DNA from: CALAGB01 sp963713965
GTDB taxonomy: Bacteria; Chloroflexota; Chloroflexia; Thermomicrobiales; Thermomicrobiaceae
Assembly (NCBI GenBank): GCA_963713965.1
Contig: OY970217.1
Span: 2,108,001 to 2,172,000, forward strand
Direction: 5' to 3'
DNA: 64,000 nucleotides
A program made the position numbers and the translations under genes. The notes beneath the pieces were generated by a model, which made no database searches, was not told the DNA's origin, and saw nothing but the letters and a program-made list of their open reading frames with translations. Of the stretch, positions 43,938 to 51,127 are shown piece after piece. Position 1 is the stretch's first letter. Each line of letters begins with the position of its first letter.

Positions 43938-44027
43938 ATGAGTGGGAAACCTCGGCCGCTGGCCGCCCTTGCCATGCTCGCGGTCATCGGCGGCGGGGAC
44001 GTGCTGGCCCGGGCAGCGGTCAGCTAA
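43938..44027 (+). CDS. Possible 29-residue membrane peptide
   Basis: ATG 43938 after GGGAAGAAG, encoding SGKPRPLAALAMLAVIGGGD and a short tail. A hydrophobic core after basic residues suggests a small membrane peptide or the truncated start of a larger gene lost beyond 44027. It overlaps the stop of the convergent VOC gene by four bases. Confidence 0.3.
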   Translation: MSGKPRPLAALAMLAVIGGGDVLARAAVS

Positions 44028-44401
44028 AATGCCTCGAGGAATTCAAGCCGGTTGCCGAATGGGTCGGTGACGTAGAAGCGGTTGTAGCCTTCGATCTGCT
44101 CGTCCATGGCCGTGTCGAATCCGGCGTCCTCGAGCCGTGTCCGCAGCGTCTGCAAGTCCTGGACGAGCAACGCAGGATGCGCCTTCTTCGCTGGTCTGAA
44201 GTCGTCCTCGACTCCGAGGTGCAGTTCCAACGCACCATTCCGAAACCAGCAGCCGCCACGGCCGGAGAGGTTCTCCGGCTTCTGAACCTCAGACAGGCCG
44301 AGGATGTTGCCATAGAACGCGCGGCTCTCGTCCTCTTTGCCGCGTGGCATCGCAAGCTGCACGTGATGGATCCCTGTGATGGCGCCCGCGCGTACCTGCA
44401 C
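44024..44401 (-). CDS. VOC-family protein
   Basis: 125 residues from GTG 44401 with GAGGAGG seven bases upstream; the frame is open to 44515. Fold markers are GIHHVQLAMPRGKEDESRAF, GGCWFRNGALELHLGVED, AHPALLVQDLQTLRTRLE and FYVTDPFGNRLEFLEAF, with His, His and Glu at metal-ligand positions. Many relatives with PRGKEDEARAFYG are annotated only as glyoxalases, so the reaction is unknown. It overlaps the tiny ORF of the opposite strand by four bases. Confidence 0.85.
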   Translation of the reverse strand: MQVRAGAITGIHHVQLAMPRGKEDESRAFYGNILGLSEVQKPENLSGRGGCWFRNGALELHLGVEDDFRPAKKAHPALLVQDLQTLRTRLEDAGFDTAMDEQIEGYNRFYVTDPFGNRLEFLEAF

Positions 44402-44444
44402 CAGATCGCCTCCTCGGCACATTGACGGTCGTATCGACTCCGCA

Positions 44445-44627
44445 TCAGAGCGAGTCGGCCAGGCCGCCCAGTCGCTGCTCGACGGTCTCCACGTGCGGCA
44501 GACAGGCCCCTTCACCCTCGCGCAACAGCTCGCGGACCGACGCGATGATCGCCTGAGGACTGGACGGCTCCCGGCGCGACGCTGGCGCGCTATCCAACAT
44601 CGATTGACGGATAGAGATTCGCGCCAC
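44445..44627 (-). CDS. Possible small hypothetical protein
   Basis: 60 residues from GTG 44627 (AGGAG only two or three bases upstream). Sequence: IRQSMLDSAPASRREP, then QAIIASVRELLREGEGA and a C-terminal VEQRLGGLADSL helix. No family is recognised. It lies 43 bases upstream of the VOC gene in the same direction, which slightly favours it being real. Confidence 0.3.
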   Translation of the reverse strand: MARISIRQSMLDSAPASRREPSSPQAIIASVRELLREGEGACLPHVETVEQRLGGLADSL

Positions 44628-44710
44628 GACTCCTAGAAACTCTTACAATGACGCGAGATTGTCAATCTGCTCGGGCAGACCGTCGCACGTCAATCATGTG
44701 TGACAGAGCA

Positions 44711-46714
44711 CTAGTCGCCGTTCGTGGAGTACTTCACGAACACGTCGTCGGCCAAGTCGAGTTCGTCCAGGACGCGCTGCACATGTGCCAGCATGTACTG
44801 CGGGAACAGACCCATAAACAGGTAGTGATCTCCCAGTTTTTCCCAACGGCCGGGCCACTCTTGTGTCTTGAAGACGGGGTATTTGTGTGCGGCGCTGTAG
44901 TCGAGCACCTGACGTTGGTTGGTCTTCCAAAGGCGCTCGAAGGTGCGTTGAAATAGGCTCTTCGCGTTTCGGACTTCCCAGACTTCGCCGTGGAACATGA
45001 CGTACTCGAACTCGGTCTGCCATCCCTTGTAGTACCCGGGCTTCCTCTGGGCGTCCAGGATCGGTACGAGGTAGTCGGGGTCATCGGTACCGGCGATGCT
45101 CGGACGTTGCCAGATCTCGAGGAACCTCTCGGTCAGTGCTTGGGTCCGATCCGCGATCCTCTCCAGATTCCAGGAACGCGTTCCTGCTAACTTCAATGTT
45201 GAGGGAACATCGCTCGCCTCGTAGTACTCGGTCTTTTCCAGGAACGGCTTGTTGCTGGCCGCCGCGTTCAACGGTGGCTCCAAGAGCGCAAGGTTGCCGA
45301 TGGTCGGCAGTGCTTCCCGATACGCGGCGCGCTCCACTTCGCTGAAGGCTCCCCATTCTTTGACTCCGTCGCCGCCCCTCCAAGTACTGCTCGGAAACTG
45401 CGGGAAAATGTGCTCGATCTGCAGGACCCTCAGTTGGTCCAGGTCGTGTGGCTCTTCGATCCGGCGCAGAACGTATTCCGAGTGCGGCAGCGGATTATGC
45501 TTCAGTGCCTCACGGATCCGTTCATCTGTGGGCATCCGTCGAGCGATCTCGCGAATTGGATAGCCGTACTGCAGCCGCTTTCGGCACAACTGCGCAGCGA
45601 GGTGGTCCCGGCTGGCGCCGACCACCATCTTGCGCAGATACAGCGACTGAAGCTGCTCCAGGATCTCGAGCAGCGTGCTCCGGTCGATCACCCTGAGCTC
45701 GTAGTCGCGATAGACCCCGAGCAGTAGCGGGTACATCGCCGTACCGAACGTATTGCAGTGCCCCAGCTGTCGAGCGATCTCCCTGTCGGCGCATCGTGCG
45801 GGATCGAGAAGGACACGGTACACCTCGGAATAGGCCCTCCACTCCGCAGCGTGCGTGGTCAGCGACTGGTACCGCGGTGCCGGGAACTCTCTCTTGAACA
45901 CCTCATACACGCCGCGATCACCAGTGAAGTCGCTGTCCCGTCCGGTCTTGAGGATCAGGTAGTCGCGCAGGAAGCTGTCGATGGCGTCGCCGGTGTTCTC
46001 CTCGATGGGAATCCAATACGAGTCCTCGATCTCGCTCTGCTGCCACTCGGTCAGACCCATCAGCACGTAGTTATGAATCAGCTCGTGGTTTCGCAGTGGC
46101 GTGCCGGTGGAGTTGAGGCTCTCGAAGACCTGCTGTGGGTTAGCATGCTCTCCAAGTGCAATGGCCACGTGTACCAACCTCTGCAGACCACTCCAGACCT
46201 CCAGGGCGTCGTCGCGGATCTCTCGGAGAAAGAAGTCGTAGTTGTCCTGCAGGTGGGAGACTGCCTCACCCACCTCCGGTAACGGGCGGTCGAAGACGAT
46301 GCCAGCAAGCTCGCCCTCACCCTCCCTTCGGAGCCTTAGCCTCGTCTGTCCCACGCGCGTCGGATGCCGCATCATCCGGTGCAGCACTCCAGAGATCGCC
46401 TCGTCGGTGCCGGCGAGCGTTTTGTGGATGGCGGCCAGGAGAAGCATGAGCGTGGTAAGCCGCTGCTGACCGTCGACCAGCATCCATTCGGAGCCCTCGC
46501 GACTGCTCGTAGTCGTGTAGAGAATCGAGCCGAGAAAGTGGGTCTGCCCGGCATCCGCCCTCGCGACAGCACGAAGGTCCCTCAGAAGACGTTCGCACCC
46601 ATCGATCTCCCAGCGGTACTGCCGCTGGTAGACAGGGACGACGAGGGTCGTGCCCGCGGTCGACAGCCACTCGGTCGTGACGACGGCGTCGGCTGTGACA
46701 TTGGTGAAGGTCAT
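44711..46714 (-). CDS. GmrSD-type DUF262/DUF1524 restriction protein
   Basis: 667 residues from ATG 46714 (AGGAG upstream; an in-frame ATG at 46741 adds nine residues). The N-terminal DUF262 domain has LVVPVYQRQYRW and MLVDGQQRLTTLMLL, the ParB/Srx-like NTP-binding motifs of GmrS. The central DUF1524 HNH nuclease has LQIEHIFPQFP and IGNLALLEPPLNAAASNKPF. About 150 extra residues follow (RTFERLWKTNQRQVLDY). Fused GmrSD proteins are type IV restriction enzymes cutting modified phage DNA. It stands alone, with an IS630 fragment just upstream, so it is likely acquired. Confidence 0.85.
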   Translation of the reverse strand: MTFTNVTADAVVTTEWLSTAGTTLVVPVYQRQYRWEIDGCERLLRDLRAVARADAGQTHFLGSILYTTTSSREGSEWMLVDGQQRLTTLMLLLAAIHKTLAGTDEAISGVLHRMMRHPTRVGQTRLRLRREGEGELAGIVFDRPLPEVGEAVSHLQDNYDFFLREIRDDALEVWSGLQRLVHVAIALGEHANPQQVFESLNSTGTPLRNHELIHNYVLMGLTEWQQSEIEDSYWIPIEENTGDAIDSFLRDYLILKTGRDSDFTGDRGVYEVFKREFPAPRYQSLTTHAAEWRAYSEVYRVLLDPARCADREIARQLGHCNTFGTAMYPLLLGVYRDYELRVIDRSTLLEILEQLQSLYLRKMVVGASRDHLAAQLCRKRLQYGYPIREIARRMPTDERIREALKHNPLPHSEYVLRRIEEPHDLDQLRVLQIEHIFPQFPSSTWRGGDGVKEWGAFSEVERAAYREALPTIGNLALLEPPLNAAASNKPFLEKTEYYEASDVPSTLKLAGTRSWNLERIADRTQALTERFLEIWQRPSIAGTDDPDYLVPILDAQRKPGYYKGWQTEFEYVMFHGEVWEVRNAKSLFQRTFERLWKTNQRQVLDYSAAHKYPVFKTQEWPGRWEKLGDHYLFMGLFPQYMLAHVQRVLDELDLADDVFVKYSTNGD

Positions 46715-46737
46715 AGTCGTCTGCTCCTGGGTCCATT

Positions 46738-46850
46738 CCATCTTCTCATCCCGGCGTGCGTCTGGGCACGGGCGGCGGCTTTGCCCGCCGTGATCAGGTC
46801 AGTCAGCAGCGTGCGTTCGATACCGGACGGGCGGACAATGCACTTCTTCG
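46738..46850 (-). pseudogene. N-terminal fragment of an IS630-family transposase
   Basis: The minus-strand frame reads KKCIVRPSGIERTLLTDLI then TAGKAAARAQTHAGMRR, which matches the start of IS630 transposases (xYIVxLTxEERxxLxxLxxxGKAAARxxxHAxILL). It breaks off some 25 bases before the start of the DUF262 gene. The rest of the transposase is absent. Confidence 0.65.
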
Positions 46851-46956
46851 CCAGGGCGGGCTTCCGGGGCGAGAGATGCGGTCGAGTCGATCCACGCCTT
46901 TACCATCGCGAATCCGCGCCACCGTCGTGAACGACCCGATGATGCGCAGTCGGGCG

Positions 46957-47109
46957 TCAGGCGCCAGTCTCTCCGATGGGGCGCAGCAACGGCAAAAGGA
47001 CCTGATCGACGATTTCGGCGACCACCTGGTCTGGGACGGTCTTCACGCCATGGGTGACACATTCGTTGCGCAGCAGCACCAATTCCACGGTGGCGACTCG
47101 TGAATGCAA
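46957..47109 (-). CDS. Possible 50-residue protein
   Basis: TTG 47109 opens HSRVATVELVLLRNECVT then VVAEIVDQVLLPLLRP and a stop. The amphipathic pattern and GGGAG upstream make it plausible, but no family is recognised. It sits between copy C of the promoter module and the IS630 fragment and could be a gene remnant. Confidence 0.25.
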   Translation of the reverse strand: MHSRVATVELVLLRNECVTHGVKTVPDQVVAEIVDQVLLPLLRPIGETGA

Positions 47110-47120
47110 CGCGTCGCATG

Positions 47121-47203
47121 CTCCCGGGTCGCGGTCATCCCATCCTCAAATCTGCCGCTTCAGTCATCGTCTCAGATCGGACGTGATCATCCGACAGTGC
47201 GGG
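47121..47203 (-). repeat. Copy C of the dispersed promoter/start module
   Basis: CTCCCGGGTCGCGGTCAT at 47121-47138 resembles the start block of copies A and B. GGACGTGATCAT at 47179-47190 is identical to both, with less conserved sequence after it. The spacing is 40 bases. Confidence 0.55.
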
Positions 47204-47227
47204 GCTTCTGGTGGCCGCTGAGCAGCG

Positions 47228-48089
47228 TTACTGCAGAAACTGGAACGACTTCAGCATCTGGTTGAATTCAGCGAGTGCTTGATTCGAGTACTGTTGATCC
47301 GCGTCATCGCTGATACTCAGCGTGATCTGCCAGCCGGTCCCATCCTTGATGAATACTGCCGTCCGCGCGTCGATCTTCATGCATTTCATGGTCTGGCAGC
47401 TGACCGCGTTTCCCAGGCCTCCCTGTTCGGTGAGCGTGTAGATGAAATCCACAAGAATCACCGACTGTCCACCGGCCATGATGTCCGTGGGTGTCAAGTT
47501 CCCGGAAGCTGCCAACTGCTTTGTTCCCTGAGCGAGAATTGTGTTGGCGTAATCGATGGTGGTAGCTCCGCTATCAATTGGAACTGCGATCACGTTGATG
47601 TTGGTGCTGAAGCCATTTATCGGCTGGTCAATGAACCCATCCGCGATTGTCCCTGCGACAGGAAGCTGCTGATACCTCCAGCCTGAGGGAACGCTGGCCT
47701 GATATGGCATTAAAAGTGGAGCGGAACGAGACCATGCCACCGGCGCCAGAATCAGCAGACTGAGCCGGTGATACAGATTGAGCCCGCGTCACCGCAGGGG
47801 TGCCTACCAACGTTGGTGACGGAGTGGGAGTCGCCGTTGGCGAGGGAACGGGAGTGGACACTTCCGTAGGGGTTGTCGTCGGAATCGGATCAGTTGGTGA
47901 AGGTGATGCCGCGATCACCTGTTGAGATGAGGTCGTGGACGATGGTGAACTCGTTGTGCTGGTTGCGCTGTCAGTCGGAGCAACGGTACTCGCGTGCGTC
48001 GTCGAGCCACAAGCAGCGACGAACATTGACAAGACCAATACCAGCGTCACCACCGGAACGATCGGTCTTCTCATCCAGACCACTCTCAT
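47228..48089 (-). pseudogene. Lipoprotein with Thr/Ser/Pro linker, frameshifted
   Basis: From ATG 48089 (GGAG upstream): signal peptide VTLVLVLSMFVAAC with lipobox Cys, a long S/T/P linker (about residues 35-110), then SAQSADSGAGGMVSFRST. At the T-run read from 47715-47712 the frame changes. The remaining domain continues in the other frame to 47228 (PYQASVPSGWRYQQLPVAG ... EFNQMLKSFQFLQ). Removing one T joins the parts to about 286 residues. The C-terminal domain looks like a PsbP/DUF-type surface domain of unknown role. Either a real frameshift or a homopolymer read error. Confidence 0.75.
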
Positions 48090-48405
48090 GAATCTACTCC
48101 GTTGCTCACCGATCCCTCTCGTCGTCAACTCCTCGCAACTCGAGATACCCGGCTCTTTGCAGTGGTACAGCCGCGTTGCCGAGTTCACGAAACGCACGCA
48201 CCAACGATCAAGAGACTGATCTGCCGTTCCTGTGCGCGTGACCTAACTCTCAATCTTTGACAGCACATTCGGCATGCGTCTTTGTGGAAATTGTCGCGCT
48301 ATGTCGGTCGTCTGGTTATGGGGCATGAGGGTGATACGGTCGCGGGACGGAGGACCTCTGATGCAGTCACAAAGTCCCGATTGTGGTCGGCGAGCAGAGC
48401 CGTCG

Positions 48406-48726
48406 TCCCAAAGATTAGAGGTCATCGAATACGACGCGACCGGTCCGGTACGTCTCAACGCCGATCTCGATCGTGACGAGATGAAACAGGTCGTCTACCT
48501 ACGGGAGGTCCTGAACGTCTTCAACATAGAGGGGGTCGACGCAGCGTTTGTCTACACCTTCGCGCGTTACGACCTACCGCATCGCGACGATCCCCGGATT
48601 GACCTCGACTGAGGGAGTTATGGCATCGTCAAAGTGCTCGAGGATCGCCACGGTGGCACCTACCCCGACATGATGTGGGAACCCAAAGCCGCGTTCCGGG
48701 ATCTCGCCGAATACTATCGCGGTTGA
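48406..48726 (+). pseudogene. C-terminal remnant of a glycosidase-like (TIM-barrel) protein
   Basis: The plus-strand frame reads RLEVIEYDATGPVRLNADL, MKQVVYLREVLNVFNIEGV, DAAFVYTFARYDLPHRDDP, then an in-frame TGA at 48610-48612, and continues GSYGIVKVLEDRHGGTYPDM, WEPKAAFRDLAEYYRG to TGA 48724-48726. I recall this block as the end of a family of actinobacterial proteins often labelled abortive infection protein (recalled, not searched). The N-terminal 250 or so residues are missing and the stop breaks what is left, so it is a dead fragment. Confidence 0.65.
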
Positions 48727-49006
48727 TCACTTTGTGCGGTCGGCCCCCTGGCCACAGCCTGCGACCTCCTGAATAGATCACCACAGGAGTTTTGCTTCCG
48801 ACAAGGGACCAACAATTGACCGTTATCCGGAGTCACAGCGGAGGATCTCTACATGTTCGAACCAGCTACCGGCGTTGAGATCAGAGAGACCCCAGGGCAA
48901 CTGTGGCTGCGGACCGAGTTCAACAACTGGCAAGCTCACTCTGGTCGACAGGACCGGCACAGGGGTTCGGCATGAGCCCACCATCTTCTCCTGCTATGCT
49001 TTGCAT

Positions 49007-50056
49007 ATGAGACGGATATTGCCACGACACTCTCTTGACCCGCGCGCCGGGGAGTTGATGGACCTCTTCCTCGTCAGCGCGGTGAGCACTGTCCTGCTGG
49101 TCCGCCTGTTTCTGAGCCTCACCGGCTATCCGACGGTCGACAACGGGACGCTGCACATCGCCCATGCCTTGTGGGGCGGACTCTTGATGATGGTCAGCTG
49201 CGGCATCCTGCTGGCGAGCCTGGGCCATCGCATGCGAAGCGCTGCCAGCCTCATCGGAGGTGTCGGATTCGGGCTCTTCATCGACGAACTTGGCAAATTC
49301 GTCACCCACGACAGCAACTATTTCTTTCACCGCTCCGTCGCCATCATCTATGTGATCTTCGTTTGCGTGTTCATCTGGTCCTGGTCGATCAGGCGGACAC
49401 GTCCCCTTGCGGAACGCGACTATCTCGTTCGCGCGCTCAAGATTGCCCAGGACGGAATTCTCTATCGGGTCACGAGATCGGAGCGAGACGAAGCACTCGC
49501 GTATTTGCATCACTGCGACCAATCAAACCCGACGACGATCCACCTGATGCAGATACTCACCGGTCTGGACGTCGCGCCCGCGATTCCCCTCAGTCGCCCG
49601 CGACGGTGGTTCGGTCAAATGACGCGTGCCTTCCGGCAGCTGATCCAGCGTCGACTCGCCCTTCTCGCCATCGACGCCATCTTCATCGTCAAGGCGGTGA
49701 CCCTTCCAATCATCGTGGTCACGGTGCTCGTCGGGGAACCCCTCTTCGATGCCAACATGGCCATCCTGCAGCTCATCTCCACGATCATCGCGGGCGGCTT
49801 TGCCATCGCCGGTGTGTGGTGGCTGCGCTCCTCACAGACTGAGGCGCTCGAGCTGTTCGCCAAGTCGATCCTCATCGACATCTTCTTCACGCAAACGTTT
49901 CTGTTCTACCGCATCGCGAACGGCGGAATCGTGATCCTGGCGCTGAGCGTACTGCTCTATTTCGCGCTCCGCAGCCTGATCTATGACCCCGCTTGCAGCC
50001 AGCTGACGCCCGCATGGCCCTTGGTGGGGCGGACCCCGACCCGCTCAGACACATGA
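49007..50056 (+). CDS. Uncharacterised integral membrane protein
   Basis: 349 residues from ATG 49007. About seven spans: LMDLFLVSAVSTVLLVRLF, IAHALWGGLLMMVSCGILL, SLIGGVGFGLFIDELGKF, HRSVAIIYVIFVCVFIWSW, then after a 110-residue cytosolic segment (QDGILYRVTRSERDEALAYL) three more near the end. Conserved-looking charged spots within the membrane (FIDELGKF) suggest a channel or enzyme. The family is not recognised. The next feature, the FMN riboswitch, starts about 70 bases later. Confidence 0.65.
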   Translation: MRRILPRHSLDPRAGELMDLFLVSAVSTVLLVRLFLSLTGYPTVDNGTLHIAHALWGGLLMMVSCGILLASLGHRMRSAASLIGGVGFGLFIDELGKFVTHDSNYFFHRSVAIIYVIFVCVFIWSWSIRRTRPLAERDYLVRALKIAQDGILYRVTRSERDEALAYLHHCDQSNPTTIHLMQILTGLDVAPAIPLSRPRRWFGQMTRAFRQLIQRRLALLAIDAIFIVKAVTLPIIVVTVLVGEPLFDANMAILQLISTIIAGGFAIAGVWWLRSSQTEALELFAKSILIDIFFTQTFLFYRIANGGIVILALSVLLYFALRSLIYDPACSQLTPAWPLVGRTPTRSDT

Positions 50057-50088
50057 CTAGGTCGGTTGGTATGCGCGTCCGGGACCCC

Positions 50089-50116
50089 TTGCGTCGCGTT
50101 ATCAATCTCCTATACT
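50089..50116 (+). promoter_or_regulatory. Promoter of the FMN riboswitch-ribE unit
   Basis: TTGCGT at 50089-50094 and TATACT at 50111-50116 with 16 bases between fit a sigma-70-type promoter, placing transcription start about 8 bases before the riboswitch. Confidence 0.6.
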
Positions 50117-50128
50117 GGCCGTGAAAGC

Positions 50129-50260
50129 GAGATCCTTCGGGGCAGGGTGAGGAGCGATGGCTCCAATTCCCGATCGGTGGTAAAGCCCACGAGCGCGGTA
50201 ATTCGCGCATGATCCGGTGAGACTCCGGAGCCGACGGTACAGTCCGGATGAAAGAAGACT
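50129..50260 (+). ncRNA. FMN riboswitch (RFN element)
   Basis: Conserved RFN blocks occur in order: GATCCTTCGGGGCAGGGTG, then TTCCCGATCGGTGGTAAAGC, CCCACGAGC, GATCCGGTGAGACTCCGG and CCGACGGTACAGTCCGGATG closing with AAAGAAG. The closing P1 stem and the internal stems fit the six-helix junction. It should bind FMN and lower expression of the downstream riboflavin synthase when FMN is plentiful. Confidence 0.95.
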
Positions 50261-50363
50261 CGCGGCGGACCTGAGCGGACGGCGACAGCCCGTGCCTCTT
50301 GCGGGATCGGTTCGGTGGATCATCCTCCATGCCGTCCCGCCTCAACTGGTTCTGCTGGTGCAC

Positions 50364-50390
50364 CCCGAAGGCGTTCGCCTTCGGGTTTTT
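50364..50390 (+). terminator. Riboswitch attenuator terminator
   Basis: CCCGAAGGC (50364-50372), loop GTTC, GCCTTCGGG (50377-50385), then TTTTT. It lies 104 bases after the aptamer and 78 before the ribE start, as expected for FMN-controlled transcription termination. Confidence 0.9.
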
Positions 50391-50467
50391 CGTGTCCACG
50401 GAGCGTGATGGTTGCAGACCCTGCTCCCTGGTCAACGATCGTGTCATCGAGCAGAAGGGGTCACACG

Positions 50468-51058
50468 ATGTACAGTGGCATTGTCGAAGAAGTCGGACAG
50501 ATCGGTCGTGCCGAGACGACTGAGCACGGATGGACGATCGATATTTTCTGTCGGACCGTACTCGAGGGGACACGAATCGGCGATTCGGTTGCTGTGGACG
50601 GCGTCTGCCTGACCGTCGTCGACTTTGGCATGGATGCGTTCACCGCCAACATCCAGCCGGTGACCGCGCGTCTTTCAACACTGGGTGAGAAGCGCGTCGG
50701 AGCGTTCGTCAACCTGGAGCGGTCGGTCGAGATCGGCGGGCGGCTTGGTGGTCACTACGTGCAGGGGCACGTGGACGGCATGGCTCGGATCGTCGACAAG
50801 CGTGCCGAGGGTGCGTCGGTGATCGTGGATATCTCGCTACCTAAGGACCTCCGGCGCTACGTCGTGGAGCGAGGATTCATCGCGGTGGATGGCGCCAGCC
50901 TGACGGTGATGGCCTTGCAGCCGGAGCGCTTTGCCGTGTCGCTGGTCTACCACACGCAGGAGCACACCACGCTGTCGCGGCTGCCGATCGGCTCATCGGT
51001 CAATCTGGAGGTGGACGTCATCGCCAAATATGCTGAGCAACTGATCGCGCCGTATTAG
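50468..51058 (+). CDS. ribE: Riboflavin synthase, alpha chain
   Basis: A 196-residue enzyme that dismutates two 6,7-dimethyl-8-ribityllumazine molecules into riboflavin, the last step of synthesis. Two lumazine-binding barrel halves: MYSGIVEEVGQIG with GDSVAVDGVCLTVVDF, and GGHYVQGHVDGMARI with RGFIAVDGASLTVMAL; SLVYHTQEHTTL ends the second. Length is typical (about 200). ATG 50468 follows GGGG. It is preceded by an FMN riboswitch and terminator. Other rib genes are not in the window, so ribE is separated from the usual operon. Confidence 0.95.
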   Translation: MYSGIVEEVGQIGRAETTEHGWTIDIFCRTVLEGTRIGDSVAVDGVCLTVVDFGMDAFTANIQPVTARLSTLGEKRVGAFVNLERSVEIGGRLGGHYVQGHVDGMARIVDKRAEGASVIVDISLPKDLRRYVVERGFIAVDGASLTVMALQPERFAVSLVYHTQEHTTLSRLPIGSSVNLEVDVIAKYAEQLIAPY

Positions 51059-51127
51059 CACGGTTCGGACTTTCGCGCTAAAGGTGATGGCGGGCGCCGA
51101 TCGGACCGCTGGGATTCATTGAGTTTC

